Under the pieces are notes generated by a model. The model did not search any database, was not told where the DNA came from, and was given only the letters and a program-made list of their open reading frames with translations. 64,000 nt of DNA from Inia geoffrensis (Eukaryota; Chordata; Mammalia; Artiodactyla; Iniidae): the NCBI GenBank assembly GCA_036417435.1, contig CM070910.1:13395501-13459500 (forward strand), given 5' to 3'. How positions within the stretch are numbered: the first letter of the stretch is position 1; each line of letters begins with the position of its first letter. This document shows positions 37,101-47,964 of the stretch, piece by piece. The position numbers and the translations under genes are program-made.

Positions 37101-40100
37101 TCTCTCAATAGGGTTAATGGAGTTCCTTTCTTCATGTCTAAGTTGTGTGTGAAGCCTAGATGAACAACAGAACAGTTAAGGGAGAGAGTGAAATGGGATA
37201 GATGGGAGGAGCCACACCTAGATATAGTCACTTTGGCTTAAGCATCTTGGAGATGTAAGGAGTTTTCAGAAAAAGATGGAGACTGAAGACTGAGATCCAT
37301 ATGTCATCTCATTTCATTCTTCCAGCAGTGGTACGAAGGAGCCACCCAGGGAGACATGGAGGGCCTGTGAATGATAGGATTTCTGCTCCTGGGGTTGTGG
37401 ACATCTCAGAGACTGGGCTGTAATGGTTCATGAAAGAGCTTTTTAAATACAGTGCTTTGGATGGTGACTCGCAGGACAGAGCATTATCCTGATGTCAGAT
37501 CCCGGTGTATTTATGAATTGAGTCTATACCCTTGATTTCTTGGCCTTTAACATTTCTGTTTGTCTCTCCTCTGCCTCTAAATATGTTTAAATCCTCCTTT
37601 ATTTAAAATTAAACAAAATAAAACCTTCCTATAGTTCTTAAGCTAGTGTCATTTTTTTTCCCCTCTGCTAAAGTGTTTTTGCACTCAAATCATTTTAGCT
37701 ATTACATTCACATTTCTATTAGTAGCTGAGTTCTGCTCTTGGTCAGAAGACGGTAATTACAACAGAGAAGTCCAGTTTTTGAGGCTTAGGGAGGGTTTGT
37801 TTTTCTTTTACCTTATGTTTTGATAATGCGCTCTTCCAATAAGAAAAGTTTAAAAAATGGTATCCTTCCAACTACTTTCTGTTCTTAAAATTAAACCTTC
37901 TAAACCTTATATAAATTCTATACATGACATGTATTTATATTTATAAATAGATAGTTCTTCCCTTTGAACAGATCATATATGTAACTTTTTTAAATCCCAA
38001 CTTTTCTCTTACATATAGATTAATCTGGTGATTAATCCTAAAGATTTGAGGATTGATACTAAGCGAGCCAGCGGAGCTGGGGGGCAGCACGTAAATACCA
38101 CAGATAGTGCTGTCCGGATAGTTCATCTCCCTACAGGTATGTACTTATTTCTCCAACATAAAACAATGAAGAAAGAAATCGAATTCTGAATGACTTGATT
38201 AATTTTCCACTGACACAGGTCGTCAGTTATCAGAGGAATACAGTTGTTATTTAATACTTGATTTATCTTAAATCCTTAGCTGAAACTCTGCAGGATAATT
38301 ACAAAGCCAGAAAGAGGGAGGGATCTAAACCCAGGTAATTTCCATGTTAGTGACTATATCATTAATTTTTAAAAATCCCCACAATGACATAATGTCATGG
38401 GTTGTTCTTTATCAAAAATGGTCTAAATCACTAGTTCTTACCCTTTTTTGGAGGGAGGAGATGGATTCCTTTGAGAAAATGAAAGCTTGGACCTGCTACC
38501 CAGAAAAACATGCTTATATGCAAAGTTTTGCAGGTAATTTCAGGGGCTTCTTTCCATTAAGTCCATCTGCAGACATCTAGGGGTTCTGTCCTAATTCTGG
38601 ACAGTAAGGCAATGGAGCTATAACTCAATATTCCTTAAGACTTCAAAATACTGTTAGTGTACAATACACTATTATTAAACGTGTTTTTACGGTTGATTTA
38701 CATGTGATAAAGAGCATATGGTTAACAGACCTCCGTTGTCTAGAAAGAATACAAGAACTGCCTACTGTAAATGATCTCAGTCATTAATTCCTGTTGACTG
38801 GGAGTGGCTGATGGGAGTGCTGGGTTCATTTTCTTCTTTTTTAATATAAGGAAATCCTCACCTTAAACTTGAAGATGATGTCTTATGTAATACATATTAT
38901 ATAAACAGGAATAGAAAAAAAAAGTGGATGGAAATACTCAAAAATATTAACAGCGACTAACTGGTAATAAGATTAACTTTTATAATTCAGTTCATATGAG
39001 TAGTTACTACTTTAAAAAAAAATTATGGTGACTAGCTGAAAGTACCAGAAAATAATCCATTTTAAATGACTAATGCTTATTGTTTAGTATGTATGCCTTC
39101 AATATGGAAATACTTTGAGCTATAACTCAAATTTTCAGTTTTCCGATAACTGTAAAAGTTACTTGTTAAGTTTACAGTCTTCCTTTTTTATATTAGAGTC
39201 CTATTTTTTCCCTTTATAAAGGAAGAAGAAAAAGAATGAGAAGGAAAAGTATTCCTTGATAATAAATGAAGATTTCTCTATTAAAACTCTTTAATTCTCG
39301 TAACACTATTCAGGTGTTGTTTCCGAATGCCAACAAGAGAGATCTCAACTGAAAAATAGAGAGATGGCTATGAAAAAGTTACGTGCCAAACTATACAGCC
39401 TGCACGTAGAAGAAGAAACAAGTAAACGATACAATGCTAGAAAGATTCAGGTAAAACTGAAATCTTAAAAATGCTTCTAAAGGATAAAAATATTTTTAGA
39501 TAAACAAGTTTTTGTATGTGTTAAAATCACTTCAATGTATTTGTCGAAAGTAGCTCAACCAAGGGCTATACTTGTTTTATAGCAATCTTACACCTCTGCC
39601 CTGTTTTTTATATTCAGAGGTGTCTTTCTCATTCACCAAAGTTATTTTAAAAAGGTATATGGAATTCCCATTCATTTTGAATCCTTTGAAAATTATGGAA
39701 GAAAGTTGCAAAGGAAACTGAACTTACTTCCTGTTTGGCATTTGACTTTATGTTAACTCCTTATTATAACTTTGTCATCACTGATGACAACCAGATTAGT
39801 TCACAGAGGTTATATGTGTTCAGCTATAGCATCTGAATATCAGCTGTGCGCCAGGCTGTGTGTGTGCACCGTCACTGTGCAGTAGGTATTGTCTGTATTT
39901 TACAAATGGGGAAAACTACAGAGTTGAAATAAATTACCTGAAGTCATAAAGTATTAAATGGCAGAGGATTCAAAATTCAAGTACTAATCTGTTTGACTTT
40001 AAAGCCTATATTCTTTTTTCTCTATCAAGTTCCCATGTTACTTGAGGATTCAGAATGTTTAAAACTTGCTTCTTAACATTGTTGTAAATTATAAACCAAG

Positions 40101-40387
40101 AGCTTAATCTCCAGGTAAGTTAAATTTGTAGGTTTAGTTGCCCTGAATTTAACTGTATTTCATATCTCTTTTCTTTTAATATATAGATTGGCACTAAAGG
40201 AAGGTCAGAGAAAATAAGAACATACAATTTTCCACAGAACCGGGTCACAGATCACAGAATAAACCAGTCACTTCATGATCTTGAAGCTTTTATGCAAGGA
40301 GAGTACCTACTGGATGAACTTGTACAGTCATTGAAGGATCATGCTAATTATGAATCCTTGGTAGAAATTATTTCCAACAAAGTTTAA
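30904..40387 (+). CDS. MTRF1L: MTRF1L, mitochondrial translation release factor 1a
   Basis: Class I release factor that reads UAA/UAG on mitochondrial ribosomes and hydrolyses peptidyl-tRNA in the matrix. Seven coding exons: 30904-31156, 33742-33821, 35664-35847, 36312-36475, 38019-38136, 39314-39450 and 40187-40387. All introns are GT-AG and the phases match, giving 378 residues (human about 380). The N-terminus [15 protein letters not shown] is basic and arginine-rich, as a mitochondrial targeting peptide should be. Then come a helical N-terminal domain (about 35-115), the codon-recognition domain with PKT (204-206, the PxT type) and the catalytic loop GAGGQ, with GGQ at 248-250. MTRF1 is the paralogue, but PKT and the sequence fit MTRF1L. 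The ATG at 30904 is the first in frame, has G at -3 and sits just after the ETS-rich promoter. No frameshift or stop is seen. Confidence 0.97.
31157..33741 (+). other. MTRF1L intron 1
   Basis: 2.6 kb with a MER5-like DNA transposon (about 31466-31690) and MIR-like fragments (about 31855-32080 and 32530-32690). No other feature supported. Confidence 0.85.
31466..31690 (+). mobile_element. MER5-like DNA transposon fossil
   Basis: GAGCAGTGTTTCTAAGTGTG at the left and GGCCCACACTTTGAAAAGG at the right, with TCAGAATCTGAGACCTAG and TTTTAACAGATTTCCCAAGT inside. Diverged. Confidence 0.6.
33742..33821 (+). CDS. MTRF1L: MTRF1L coding exon 2
   Basis: 80-nt exon between acceptor TTTTTCCTTAG and donor GTATGG. 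Completes Asp85 and encodes [20 protein letters not shown] and onward to residue 111; the charged helical sequence fits a coiled N-terminal domain. Confidence 0.95.
33822..35663 (+). other. MTRF1L intron 2
   Basis: 1.8 kb; MIR fragments at about 34746-34950 and 35040-35215. The rest is unassigned AT-rich sequence. Confidence 0.85.
34746..34950 (+). repeat. MIR fragment in MTRF1L intron 2
   Basis: CTTGGGTTCAAATTCTGGCT, GGATACTGGGCAACT and GAGTGCTTAGCCGAGTGCCT, with the central part altered by a small duplication (gttaaacttc). Confidence 0.6.
35664..35847 (+). CDS. MTRF1L: MTRF1L coding exon 3
   Basis: Acceptor TATTTGCAG, donor GTCAGT at 35848. Encodes [20 protein letters not shown], then [20 protein letters not shown] and on to SEI plus the first base of Gly173. 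The GVGGQEA here is the conserved release-factor core motif and not the catalytic GGQ. Confidence 0.96.
35848..36311 (+). other. MTRF1L intron 3
   Basis: 464 bp containing a perfect 14-bp inverted repeat with 7-nt loop (36030-36064); nothing else noted. Confidence 0.9.
36030..36064. repeat. Perfect 14-bp inverted repeat (hairpin) in MTRF1L intron 3
   Basis: ATTAGTCATTCAGT (36030-36043), loop ACTAACC, then ACTGAATGACTAAT (36051-36064). The two arms are exactly reverse-complementary. Confidence 0.9.
36312..36475 (+). CDS. MTRF1L: MTRF1L coding exon 4 (PKT codon-recognition motif)
   Basis: Acceptor TTTTCAAG, donor GTGAGG at 36476. Encodes residues 173-227, including [20 protein letters not shown] and [18 protein letters not shown] (204-206) is the PxT-type element that, in this family, reads the stop codon. 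Confidence 0.96.
36476..38018 (+). other. MTRF1L intron 4
   Basis: 1.5 kb of sequence with no clear repeat or gene. Open frames here are short and have no recognisable product. Confidence 0.8.
38019..38136 (+). CDS. MTRF1L: MTRF1L coding exon 5 (catalytic GGQ)
   Basis: Acceptor TTACATATAG, donor G|GTATGT at 38137. Encodes residues 228-266 and the first base of Gly267. [19 protein letters not shown] contains the universally conserved GGQ that triggers peptidyl-tRNA hydrolysis. Confidence 0.97.
38137..39313 (+). other. MTRF1L intron 5
   Basis: 1.2 kb, AT-rich; nothing recognised. Confidence 0.8.
39314..39450 (+). CDS. MTRF1L: MTRF1L coding exon 6
   Basis: Acceptor CTATTCAG, donor GTAAAA at 39451. 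Encodes residues 267-312, starting [20 protein letters not shown] and ending RYNARKIQ; this is the helical part after the GGQ loop. Confidence 0.96.
39451..40186 (+). other. MTRF1L intron 6
   Basis: 0.7 kb; a MIR-like fragment at about 39830-39960 (attttacaaatggggaaaac core). Confidence 0.75.
40187..40387 (+). CDS. MTRF1L: MTRF1L coding exon 7 and stop
   Basis: Acceptor AATATATAG. Encodes residues 313-378 ([20 protein letters not shown] through VEIISNKV), stop TAA at 40385-40387. [14 protein letters not shown] is the class I release factor C-terminal signature. ATTAAA at 40399-40404 and AATAAA at 41157-41162 are candidate poly(A) signals. Confidence 0.96.
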   Translation: MGTKGRSEKIRTYNFPQNRVTDHRINQSLHDLEAFMQGEYLLDELVQSLKDHANYESLVEIISNKV

Positions 40388-42012
40388 GTTGACTTGTTAT
40401 TAAAGACTTGTATAGCTTATGAAAATTCTGTTATAGCAAAAGTCACATTGTGTACATACCAGTATTCTCTTGAAACACATGAGTTAACACAATTGGGAGT
40501 AACATGTTTTTAATACATAGGTAATTTATATGAATCGTCTCAATTTAGTAGTAAAAAGTATTACAATATAGTCATGACTCTGGTACATTTTAAACTCTTA
40601 CTTACAAGAAAGGAAAACAGTCCTTTGTTTTATGTAAAATATTTAATGAATAATCAGAAATTTGGTTTAACTCTTAAGGAAAACTGCAAACATAAAACAG
40701 TAGAAATATGACAGTAATTATTGTTATTAGTCAAGGTTCTAGTCAGGAGACAGAAACCATACCTTTAATTTGAACAGGGATAATTTTGATATAAAAAATT
40801 AACCAACGATGGGATTAGCTATTAGGAGATAAAAGATTACTACTCTAGGACTGAGAGAGAATACCCAAGGAAAGAATACCCTTGGAAAGGGCTTCCCTTC
40901 CCTCCAGGTGGAGAGTCAGGCCTGTTGGAGAGTAACATTGACTAGAAGCCTAGGCACCCTGTGGCCCAGCCAACTTGACACATAAAATTAACCATCAGTG
41001 TCCCAAGAGCACCCCTGGCAGCTGTGCATAGAAGCAGAAACAAAAGAAGCCCCTTCCTCGTGCACTGTCTGTCCACCTACCCCACTGACAAAGCTTAACA
41101 TGGTACCAGCCGGCAAAGGAGAAATGTTATAGGTCCAGCTCCAATATCACAAAGGCAATAAATTGGTAACTGGCACAACCATACTCATTGCTTAGTTTCA
41201 GTAATTGATGTTTTCATATTTGCTTAGTGTTAGAAGTTATAAATATGTTACACTTCACCCTTAAATATTTCAGCTTGATTGTAAAAAAAAACGACACTGT
41301 TCTACTTAATCATATACTATCATCACACCTAACAAAATTCACAGTAATTCCCTAACATCTTCAAACACCCAATTCAAGTTTTCCCCAGTTCTCCCCGAAA
41401 TGTTTTAACTGGCTTCTTCAAACCAGGATCCAATGGGAATACGTGATTATATTGCTTAAATTTCCCTTATTCTAGAACAGCCCTGCCAAACGCTGCCCCC
41501 TTTTTTTCATGACACTGCACTGAATTTTCATTTGAGAAGGCAAGACTATTATGGGTCACGTCATTTGTTCCTCAAGTCACAGTAGTTCCTGCAAACTGGA
41601 AGTTAAGAGGTTAAGACTAGGTTAGTTTTGCATAGTCCTTCCCTTTCCTGTGACTTGGCATTTTTGTCATTAAAATATACAGTTAAGTAAGCCAGCCTGA
41701 ATGCTCTGATATGCTAAGATGTATTAGATTCGCTAAAAAATGACTTCACCCTTGTGAAATAAGAATTTGTTCAAAGTGAGCTTAAACCTAAATCAGTATA
41801 GTCTTTTTTCTATCATAAGATTTAAAAAGTTGTTCTTTTTTCCCTGGCAATCCTGGTTATGATTAGCTTTTTTCTGATAAGCCTGACTTCAGAGAATTGA
41901 GCCTGAGAGGGAAGGAGAGCACAGGAATGTCTGCCTGAAGCTGCACAGCTGGTAGAAGACTTTGTGGTGTTGAGAGCAACAGCAAATAAAGTAGTGTGCT
42001 TGATAAACAGAC

Positions 42013-42037
42013 CCCCCCATGGTTCTCCCATGGGGGG
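42013..42037. repeat. G/C-rich hairpin
   Basis: CCCCCCATGG (42013-42022), loop TTCTC, CCATGGGGGG (42028-42037): a perfect 10-bp stem in otherwise AT-rich intergenic DNA. Confidence 0.85.
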
Positions 42038-43479
42038 TGCTTCACTGCAAAAAGCAGTCATAAATTCAAGCTGTTTAACTACAAAAAAGGAAAAGAAATA
42101 GGACATGTCAGTTACCCCATAAAAAAAGTGAGAAAAGCTAGAAATGCTGGCTCGAGAATATTTTGAAAACATGAGGTAAACGAAGAACTACAATTATGAA
42201 GAGGCTCTACCTAGTGGATAATAAATGTCAAATTTATGGTAGTTACAACAAGGTAGGATTTCGAGAGAAACAAAAGTGATTTCACAATTAAGGTTATATG
42301 ATTGAAATGTTAAAGTATTAGGAGACATTTAGTTAACTCAAAACTGCACATTTTTTCATGTGTTTGAGTCAACAGTAGTCTTAATTTTTATAAACATGTA
42401 CTACATAAATTCAAAACTACATTATTGTCAGGCAGTTGTTTCCTCTTTAAGTCAACATTTATTAGCCAAATTCCCTTTAAAGCCCCAGCATGTGCTAAAT
42501 TTCAGAGTAATTTTATATTGATAATTTCTCACCTTATTGCTCTAAAAGGGAGGTGTAGAAAAACCGTTAAAGACAGTTAAGAATTTAAGCTGGCCAAAGG
42601 TTATCAAATACATCAGAATTTTAATTTGAAGAGTATCCCTCTCCCCTGTAATGTTCTGCTCATGAAAGCCATTCTGTTCTGCCTTCACAGGAACAGCTGA
42701 TGAATGCCCCTTTTAGTGACCTAAGCAACTCAAGAATACAGCAAGACACGTTCATTCAGCAGTCATTCAGCAGTCATCATCACTGAGCACAGGGCCCAAT
42801 GCAAGCCTGTGTCTCCCAGATTTACCACTTTCCCCTTGGGTCTTTTGGTTTCCTTTTTGAATGAAAGGGACATAGCTACAGGTTATTAAATATTACAGTA
42901 TACTGTTACTCAATTTCTCTTTACCTCCTCTAACAGGTAATAATTAGAAAAGTTGCACTGAGATTATGAAAGGTCTCAAACGTTGTATTTCACTCTGTGA
43001 ACAAGGGAGAGCCAAAGTCTACTCATTCTGTCCCCATCCCTCTCCACTCCCTCCCGCTCTGCACCACAGGAAAAGAAAGTGTGAGAGCTGTACTAATCAA
43101 AGTGGGAAAGAACCTTCCATCAATTTTCAAACTTCCTGCCCATTAGAACATCACAGTTGGTTAGAAAAAAATTATCATAATATTTTGGTAATGTTAACAG
43201 TATAACTATAAGATATGTATCACTATGTGCCTTATGAGCACCTGTGGAGTAATTGACAAATTCTGGTCTGTGAACTGACATTGGCTTCCACTTCACTAAT
43301 CTAAATTAGTTATTCCTATATGATCAAATGTAATTTTTGGAACCCAGGAAAAGGTAAGAATAGAGCAACAATTTTGGCGTGAAACTTACTAGAACCCTAC
43401 GTCTAACACTTTAAGGGCCTTAGAACTTTGTAGCTGTTTGCACAAACTATGCATCTACACAGCTACCTGAATTATAAAG

Positions 43480-44530
43480 CACCCATTGTCGCTCCCACCT
43501 GCCTTTGCTTTCCCTGCCCTCTCTTCCTAAAACATATAATTACCTCCACAGACTTCAAGGTCCAACCCAAAGGGAACTTTTGCACCTATGCAGAATCAAC
43601 TGCTCTTCATTAGTATTCCACAGCACTTTACACAACAGTATGAAAACATTTATGGCAAAGCAATAAACTCACTGGATTACTCCTATCTCAGGTTTGTGTG
43701 CTTAATAAGGAAAAGGGAAAGGGTGGTCAGGAAATGCAATGTATTATTAACCCTTTCACATCATTTCATCAATGGACAAAACTGTTTTCTTCATTCTTGT
43801 CTCTTCAACACCTAACTTCATGGCACTAAAAAGATGTCTAAAAAGCAGTTAGGTCTAAAATTACTTGTCTAGAAATCTGGTGTACTGTTCAGGAAGAACC
43901 AAAACTGAACTTCATTTCAAAACAGCCTCCAACATCAGTTAATCAAAACTCATTCAGCCAGAATGGAAATTTTAAAGATGTATAAATCAAAAATCACTAT
44001 GTCTAAAATGAAACGCCATATTCCTCTATAACCCGTTTCTCGTTGTGTGATCTCAGTTTCTTTCATGGCACTACCATTCTCCCTCTCTCAAAATTAAATC
44101 GTAGTCATCTTCGATTCCTCTTCCTCATATGCAGTTTACTGCTAATGCCTACTCTCCTAAATACCCTAAACTTCACTGATTCCGTTACCACCACTATGGT
44201 CCACAATTGCTTCTCCCAGACTACTTTAATAGGCCCCTGCATCCTAACTCTAATTCAGGTCACACGTACATAACTGCCAGATTCATCTTCCTAAAATGCA
44301 AGGCTCTGATCTTGTCACCCTTCTACTCAACAACGTAATAGGTTCCCACTGCCTCCCAAATAAAACTCCAACTCTGAAGTATGCATGCAGCACATCCATA
44401 TCCCTACCCAGCATCCTTTCATATTAGCCCACTTTACACACCACCCCTTTATGTCACATCAAATTTTTCTTGATAAATCCTCCTGCACTTAAGCTTGCCC
44501 CCATTTCGTTCCTATGCCAGGGAAGGCCAC
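43480..44530 (-). repeat. L2-like antisense fragments
   Basis: Pyrimidine-rich stretches such as CTTCGATTCCTCTTCCTCAT and TGGGTTCC-poor segments with ACTGCCTCCCAAATAAAACT resemble antisense L2/LINE remnants. Boundaries vague; possibly two or three pieces. Confidence 0.4.
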
Positions 44531-44566
44531 TCTCCTCCCCATTCCCTTAAAAGACATCCCCAACAG

Positions 44567-44772
44567 CAAAGGTTCACCTCTAGAGGCAACCTCACTCCCC
44601 AGGGGATACGTCGCTATGTTTGGAGACAGTTATCACAACTTGGGGTGGGGGGCAGGGGGAGTTAGAGGTTAAGGCTGCTGCTACACACCCTACAATACAC
44701 AGCACAGCCTCCACAGCAAAGAATTCTCTGGCCCAAAATGTCAGTAATGCTGAGGTTGAGAAACCCTGTCCT
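44567..44772 (+). mobile_element. MER20-like DNA transposon fossil
   Basis: CCCCAGGGGATACGTCGCTA, TGTTTGGAGACAGTTATCAC, CCTACAATACACAGCACAGC and the end GGTTGAGAAACCCTG fit MER20. MER20 is known for enhancer use in the endometrium of placental mammals; no such role is shown here. Confidence 0.65.
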
Positions 44773-45879
44773 ACAGAGTAATCTCTTATCCTGGCATACA
44801 GCAGTAACTGCTGTTCTATAAAAATTCCCATGGTAACTAGACATATTTGACTCATCCAGTGTTCACAGCTGTATTTTGTACACCTTATCTCCTCCCCGCT
44901 GTACTCATGATGCTTTTTATTCAAAGATTATTTACTGAGCATCTATGTCTATTAGGTGGCTGGCCCAGATAGGAAGCAAAGGGGGAGGTACCACGTCCCA
45001 ATTATTTCCAGACATTTCCAGGAAGTCTTGCATGCTGTAGATCTGCAATAAGGATTTGGTGAGAATAAGGGCAATTCTCTCTGCACTTCATTTTGCACCT
45101 AAAAACTCAACAATTCTGATCGATACTGATTTGTAGAAAAAAAGAGGTACATATATCTGTTGACATCTAGTAAAATTCAGAATAGCCCTTTCTAAATTTC
45201 TCACTAAAAATGAAATTAACAGGTGCTCATGAACCTACTGAAAAAGTTAAAGTTAACTCTCAGTTAAGAATAATATTTCAATGTAATTAAAGCTCTAATA
45301 GTTAAAATCAATATTAAGTAACTTAATAAGCCTAAAGAAAAAGACTAACAAACTATTTCAGCATGCAATAAAACATGCTTCACTCTTTATATTACCTTAT
45401 ATTTCGATAGTAATTTTAGTTTTTCCAATATCTTAGCCTTTTTTTGAAAATAAATTTTAAAAATAACTGCTGGAGCATACCTTTTAAGCTGTGGTTAAGA
45501 TTCAAAGGTTGTAGTCCAGGTGCTCAATTAATTTAATGAGAACCACCCTCCCCTCAAATTTCACATATTTGCATCTAAAAATAAAAAAGGTGAATAAAGA
45601 TGATCTCTGAGGTCAAATGGGAAAGTAACATGAAAACTACTTATAAGCAATCAAGCCTCCCACAAATATTTTTACTCCTCAGTATAACACAGAGGAGAGA
45701 GGAAAGTACATGGACTTATCCTAAGACTGGTGGTTCTGTGGGAATGAACTTACACTTTTAAGCACAATCAGAAAATGAAAACCCTAAGGTTATTGGGAGA
45801 ATTAAAGGCTAATATTACAAAGTGCCTAGCAGATAAAAAAGCTACCATAGCTTTAATATTCATTCAACAAATCACTCCC

Positions 45880-46280
45880 TTGCTAACATTCCTCCAACAG
45901 TTAACCAAGTCTTACAGGATCTGGCTTCTACCTATCTGACCTCACCTTCTACAGTCTTTTGCTCTGCAGGCTCTAGACTTCCTTCTAGCCCTGGAACAAG
46001 CTATGTGCCTTCAGTCTCTTTCCTCTGCTTGCTATGCAGATCTCTGCATTGCCAGCTGAACATTCGGATCTTGGTCCAAAGCCTCAGAAACCTTCCCAAC
46101 CACCCAAAGTCCTTAACCCTGCCCCTACTGCCCATTCTCTACCCCCTTATGTTGTTTTATATTCCTCTTTCATTCAATGAAATTGTTAATTGCGAATTTC
46201 TTTCCCATTAGAAAGTAAACTCCCTGAAGAACAGGACTTTTTCTCTTTTCAACCCTTTGTCTGCAGGACCTAGCACCAGG
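45880..46280 (-). repeat. L2-like antisense fragment
   Basis: TCTTACAGGATCTGGCTTCT, GCTCTGCAGGCTCTAGACTT and AAGTAAACTCCCTGAAGAAC fit an antisense L2 3' end. Confidence 0.5.
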
Positions 46281-47638
46281 GCCAGGTGAGAGACATGACT
46301 CAGGTGCAAAAATTTAAGGGGATGACAAAAATTTCAGCAACCCAGAAAAACACTAATTTAATGCAACGTTCTGAAAAATAAAAATTAACGCAAAAAAACA
46401 TGAACTATCGAAAATTTTACCCTTAAAGACAGGATCCACTCAGCACTTGCATGATTCATCCTGATCCCGGCCCTGTTTCACGCAGGACTTGCCAACAATT
46501 TGAGCGCTTAAAACAAGCCAATTATTAACTCTCCCCGAGGCTGCAGAACAGCAACAGAAAGAGGGAAAACTGCCAAAGACAGGGATTCGGACTCTGGGGA
46601 GCTTACCTCCTGTAGCGTCACTGTGTTGTGACCAAAAGCTGGGTCGGGTGACTGCAACGTCACCACTTAAAGCACACATTCAAAGAGTGAAAAGTTCAGC
46701 ATGACAAATTATACGGTACAACCTGTCATAGAAGACTTAACAATTAATACTTCCTCCGTTTCCTCCATCACTAGAAAATCAGGCCAGGAGCCTTCGGTCC
46801 CAGGGTGTGGGAATGGGAACTCCCAGGGCAGGATGACTGATTCATTCATTCATTCTAGAGCAAGGGCTACTGTGTGCGAGTACAGTAGGTTTAATAAGCT
46901 AAACGTCCGTAACAAAGCAGTGGTGGCTGGGGAACAGTGGTTGAAAATAAAAACAAACGCTTACAAGAAGTGACTGTCCCAGCCTCACCCCCTCCGGAAG
47001 GCTCCAGGGAGATGCGGGCCCAGGTCTCCCACCACCACGTCAGCGGGGCCAGCTCCCTGTGCCTGGAGGGACGCGGCCCCACCCACCGCGGCCCCACGCT
47101 CTCCGCCCCCCAAACAGAAACGCGGGGGACCCCACCGCGCAAGCGCCAACCCGCCAACAGCACAGCTACCGCCCGCCACAAGCGCCTGCGCGAAAGCGCT
47201 GAGCCGGGGGTGGGGCGAAACTAGGAGGAGAGAGGAGCGCGCCTAAATCCTAGAGAGGCGGGCTAAGTAGGGCTGGGGGAGGGTTCCTCTTCCGGAAAGT
47301 CTGCATTACCGAACGACCACAGTCGCCACTCACCAAACTCCCGCTTGTGAGATGACCGGAGAAAGTCGGCCACCCTTTCTACCCAGCGGAGATCTTCAGA
47401 CAGAAGCCGAAGCAGCCTTCAGGATGAAATTAGGACCCGCAAGAGGCCCGCTCTCCAGACGGCGAAGGGAAGCGTGGCGGGAGCGCGCATGCGTGGTAGG
47501 CTCCCTCCACGTGCGGCCCGGCAGTGGTCTCCCTGCGCTCCGAGGTCCCGCCCCCTGCCTCAGCATCTTTCCGGACGCGCGGAGCCGCCGGGGAAGAAGG
47601 AGGTTGGGCCTGACGGCCCGGCCCCGCCTCGGCAGCCT

Positions 47639-47861
47639 CCAATTGGGCGTGGGTGAGGGCACCCCCTCCCGCCGCCTTCCCATTGGAGCGCGCGTGCGAG
47701 CGGCGCGCCCCATTGGGCCGTGCGGATTTGGGCACCAAATTCAAAGATTTTAAAAGTACCAGCTGGCGCCTTTTAGAAGCTAGAGCTCTGAGAAGCGGGT
47801 GGCCTGTTTCTTTGCCGCGGGCGTAGCTCCCTCACCTGAGGCGGAACCCACTTGCCCTGGC
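47639..47861 (+). promoter_or_regulatory. FBXO5: FBXO5 proximal promoter and 5' UTR: CCAAT, CHR-like and E2F elements
   Basis: Inverted CCAAT boxes (ATTGG) lie at 47642-47646, 47682-47686 and 47712-47716, 40 and 30 bp apart, with an overlapping direct CCAAT at 47639-47643. TTCAAA (complement TTTGAA, the CHR core) is at 47740-47745. TTTGCCGC (E2F consensus TTTSSCGC) is at 47811-47818. This is the layout of a cell-cycle promoter; human FBXO5/EMI1 is a known E2F target. No TATA box is obvious. Confidence 0.65.
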
Positions 47862-47964
47862 ATGAGCCGGTGCCCCTGCAGCTGTTCCCCACGGCCGCCC
47901 TCCGGTTCCTGCCGTTGCAGCTACGGCGTCCTGACAGCCGCCGGGCGCCCTCGCCCCTCGGACG
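47862..47964 (+). CDS. FBXO5: FBXO5 coding exon 1
   Basis: ATG at 47862 (G at -3) in the CpG island, donor GACG|GTGGGT. Encodes 34 residues: MSRCPCSCSPRPPSGSCRCS and YGVLTAAGRPRPSD, plus the first base of Gly35. The end TAAGRPRPSD matches the remembered human N-terminus; the Cys-rich middle has diverged. Confidence 0.9.

Larger units (their letters stand above)
40388..46979. other. MTRF1L 3' UTR and intergenic region up to FBXO5
   Basis: 6.6 kb with no gene seen. It contains a probable old repeat at about 40725-41000, a possible L1 remnant at about 41300-41660, L2-like antisense fragments (about 43480-44530, 45880-46280), a MER20 copy (44567-44772) and a C6/G6 hairpin (42013-42037). The start belongs to the MTRF1L 3' UTR. 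Confidence 0.7.
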
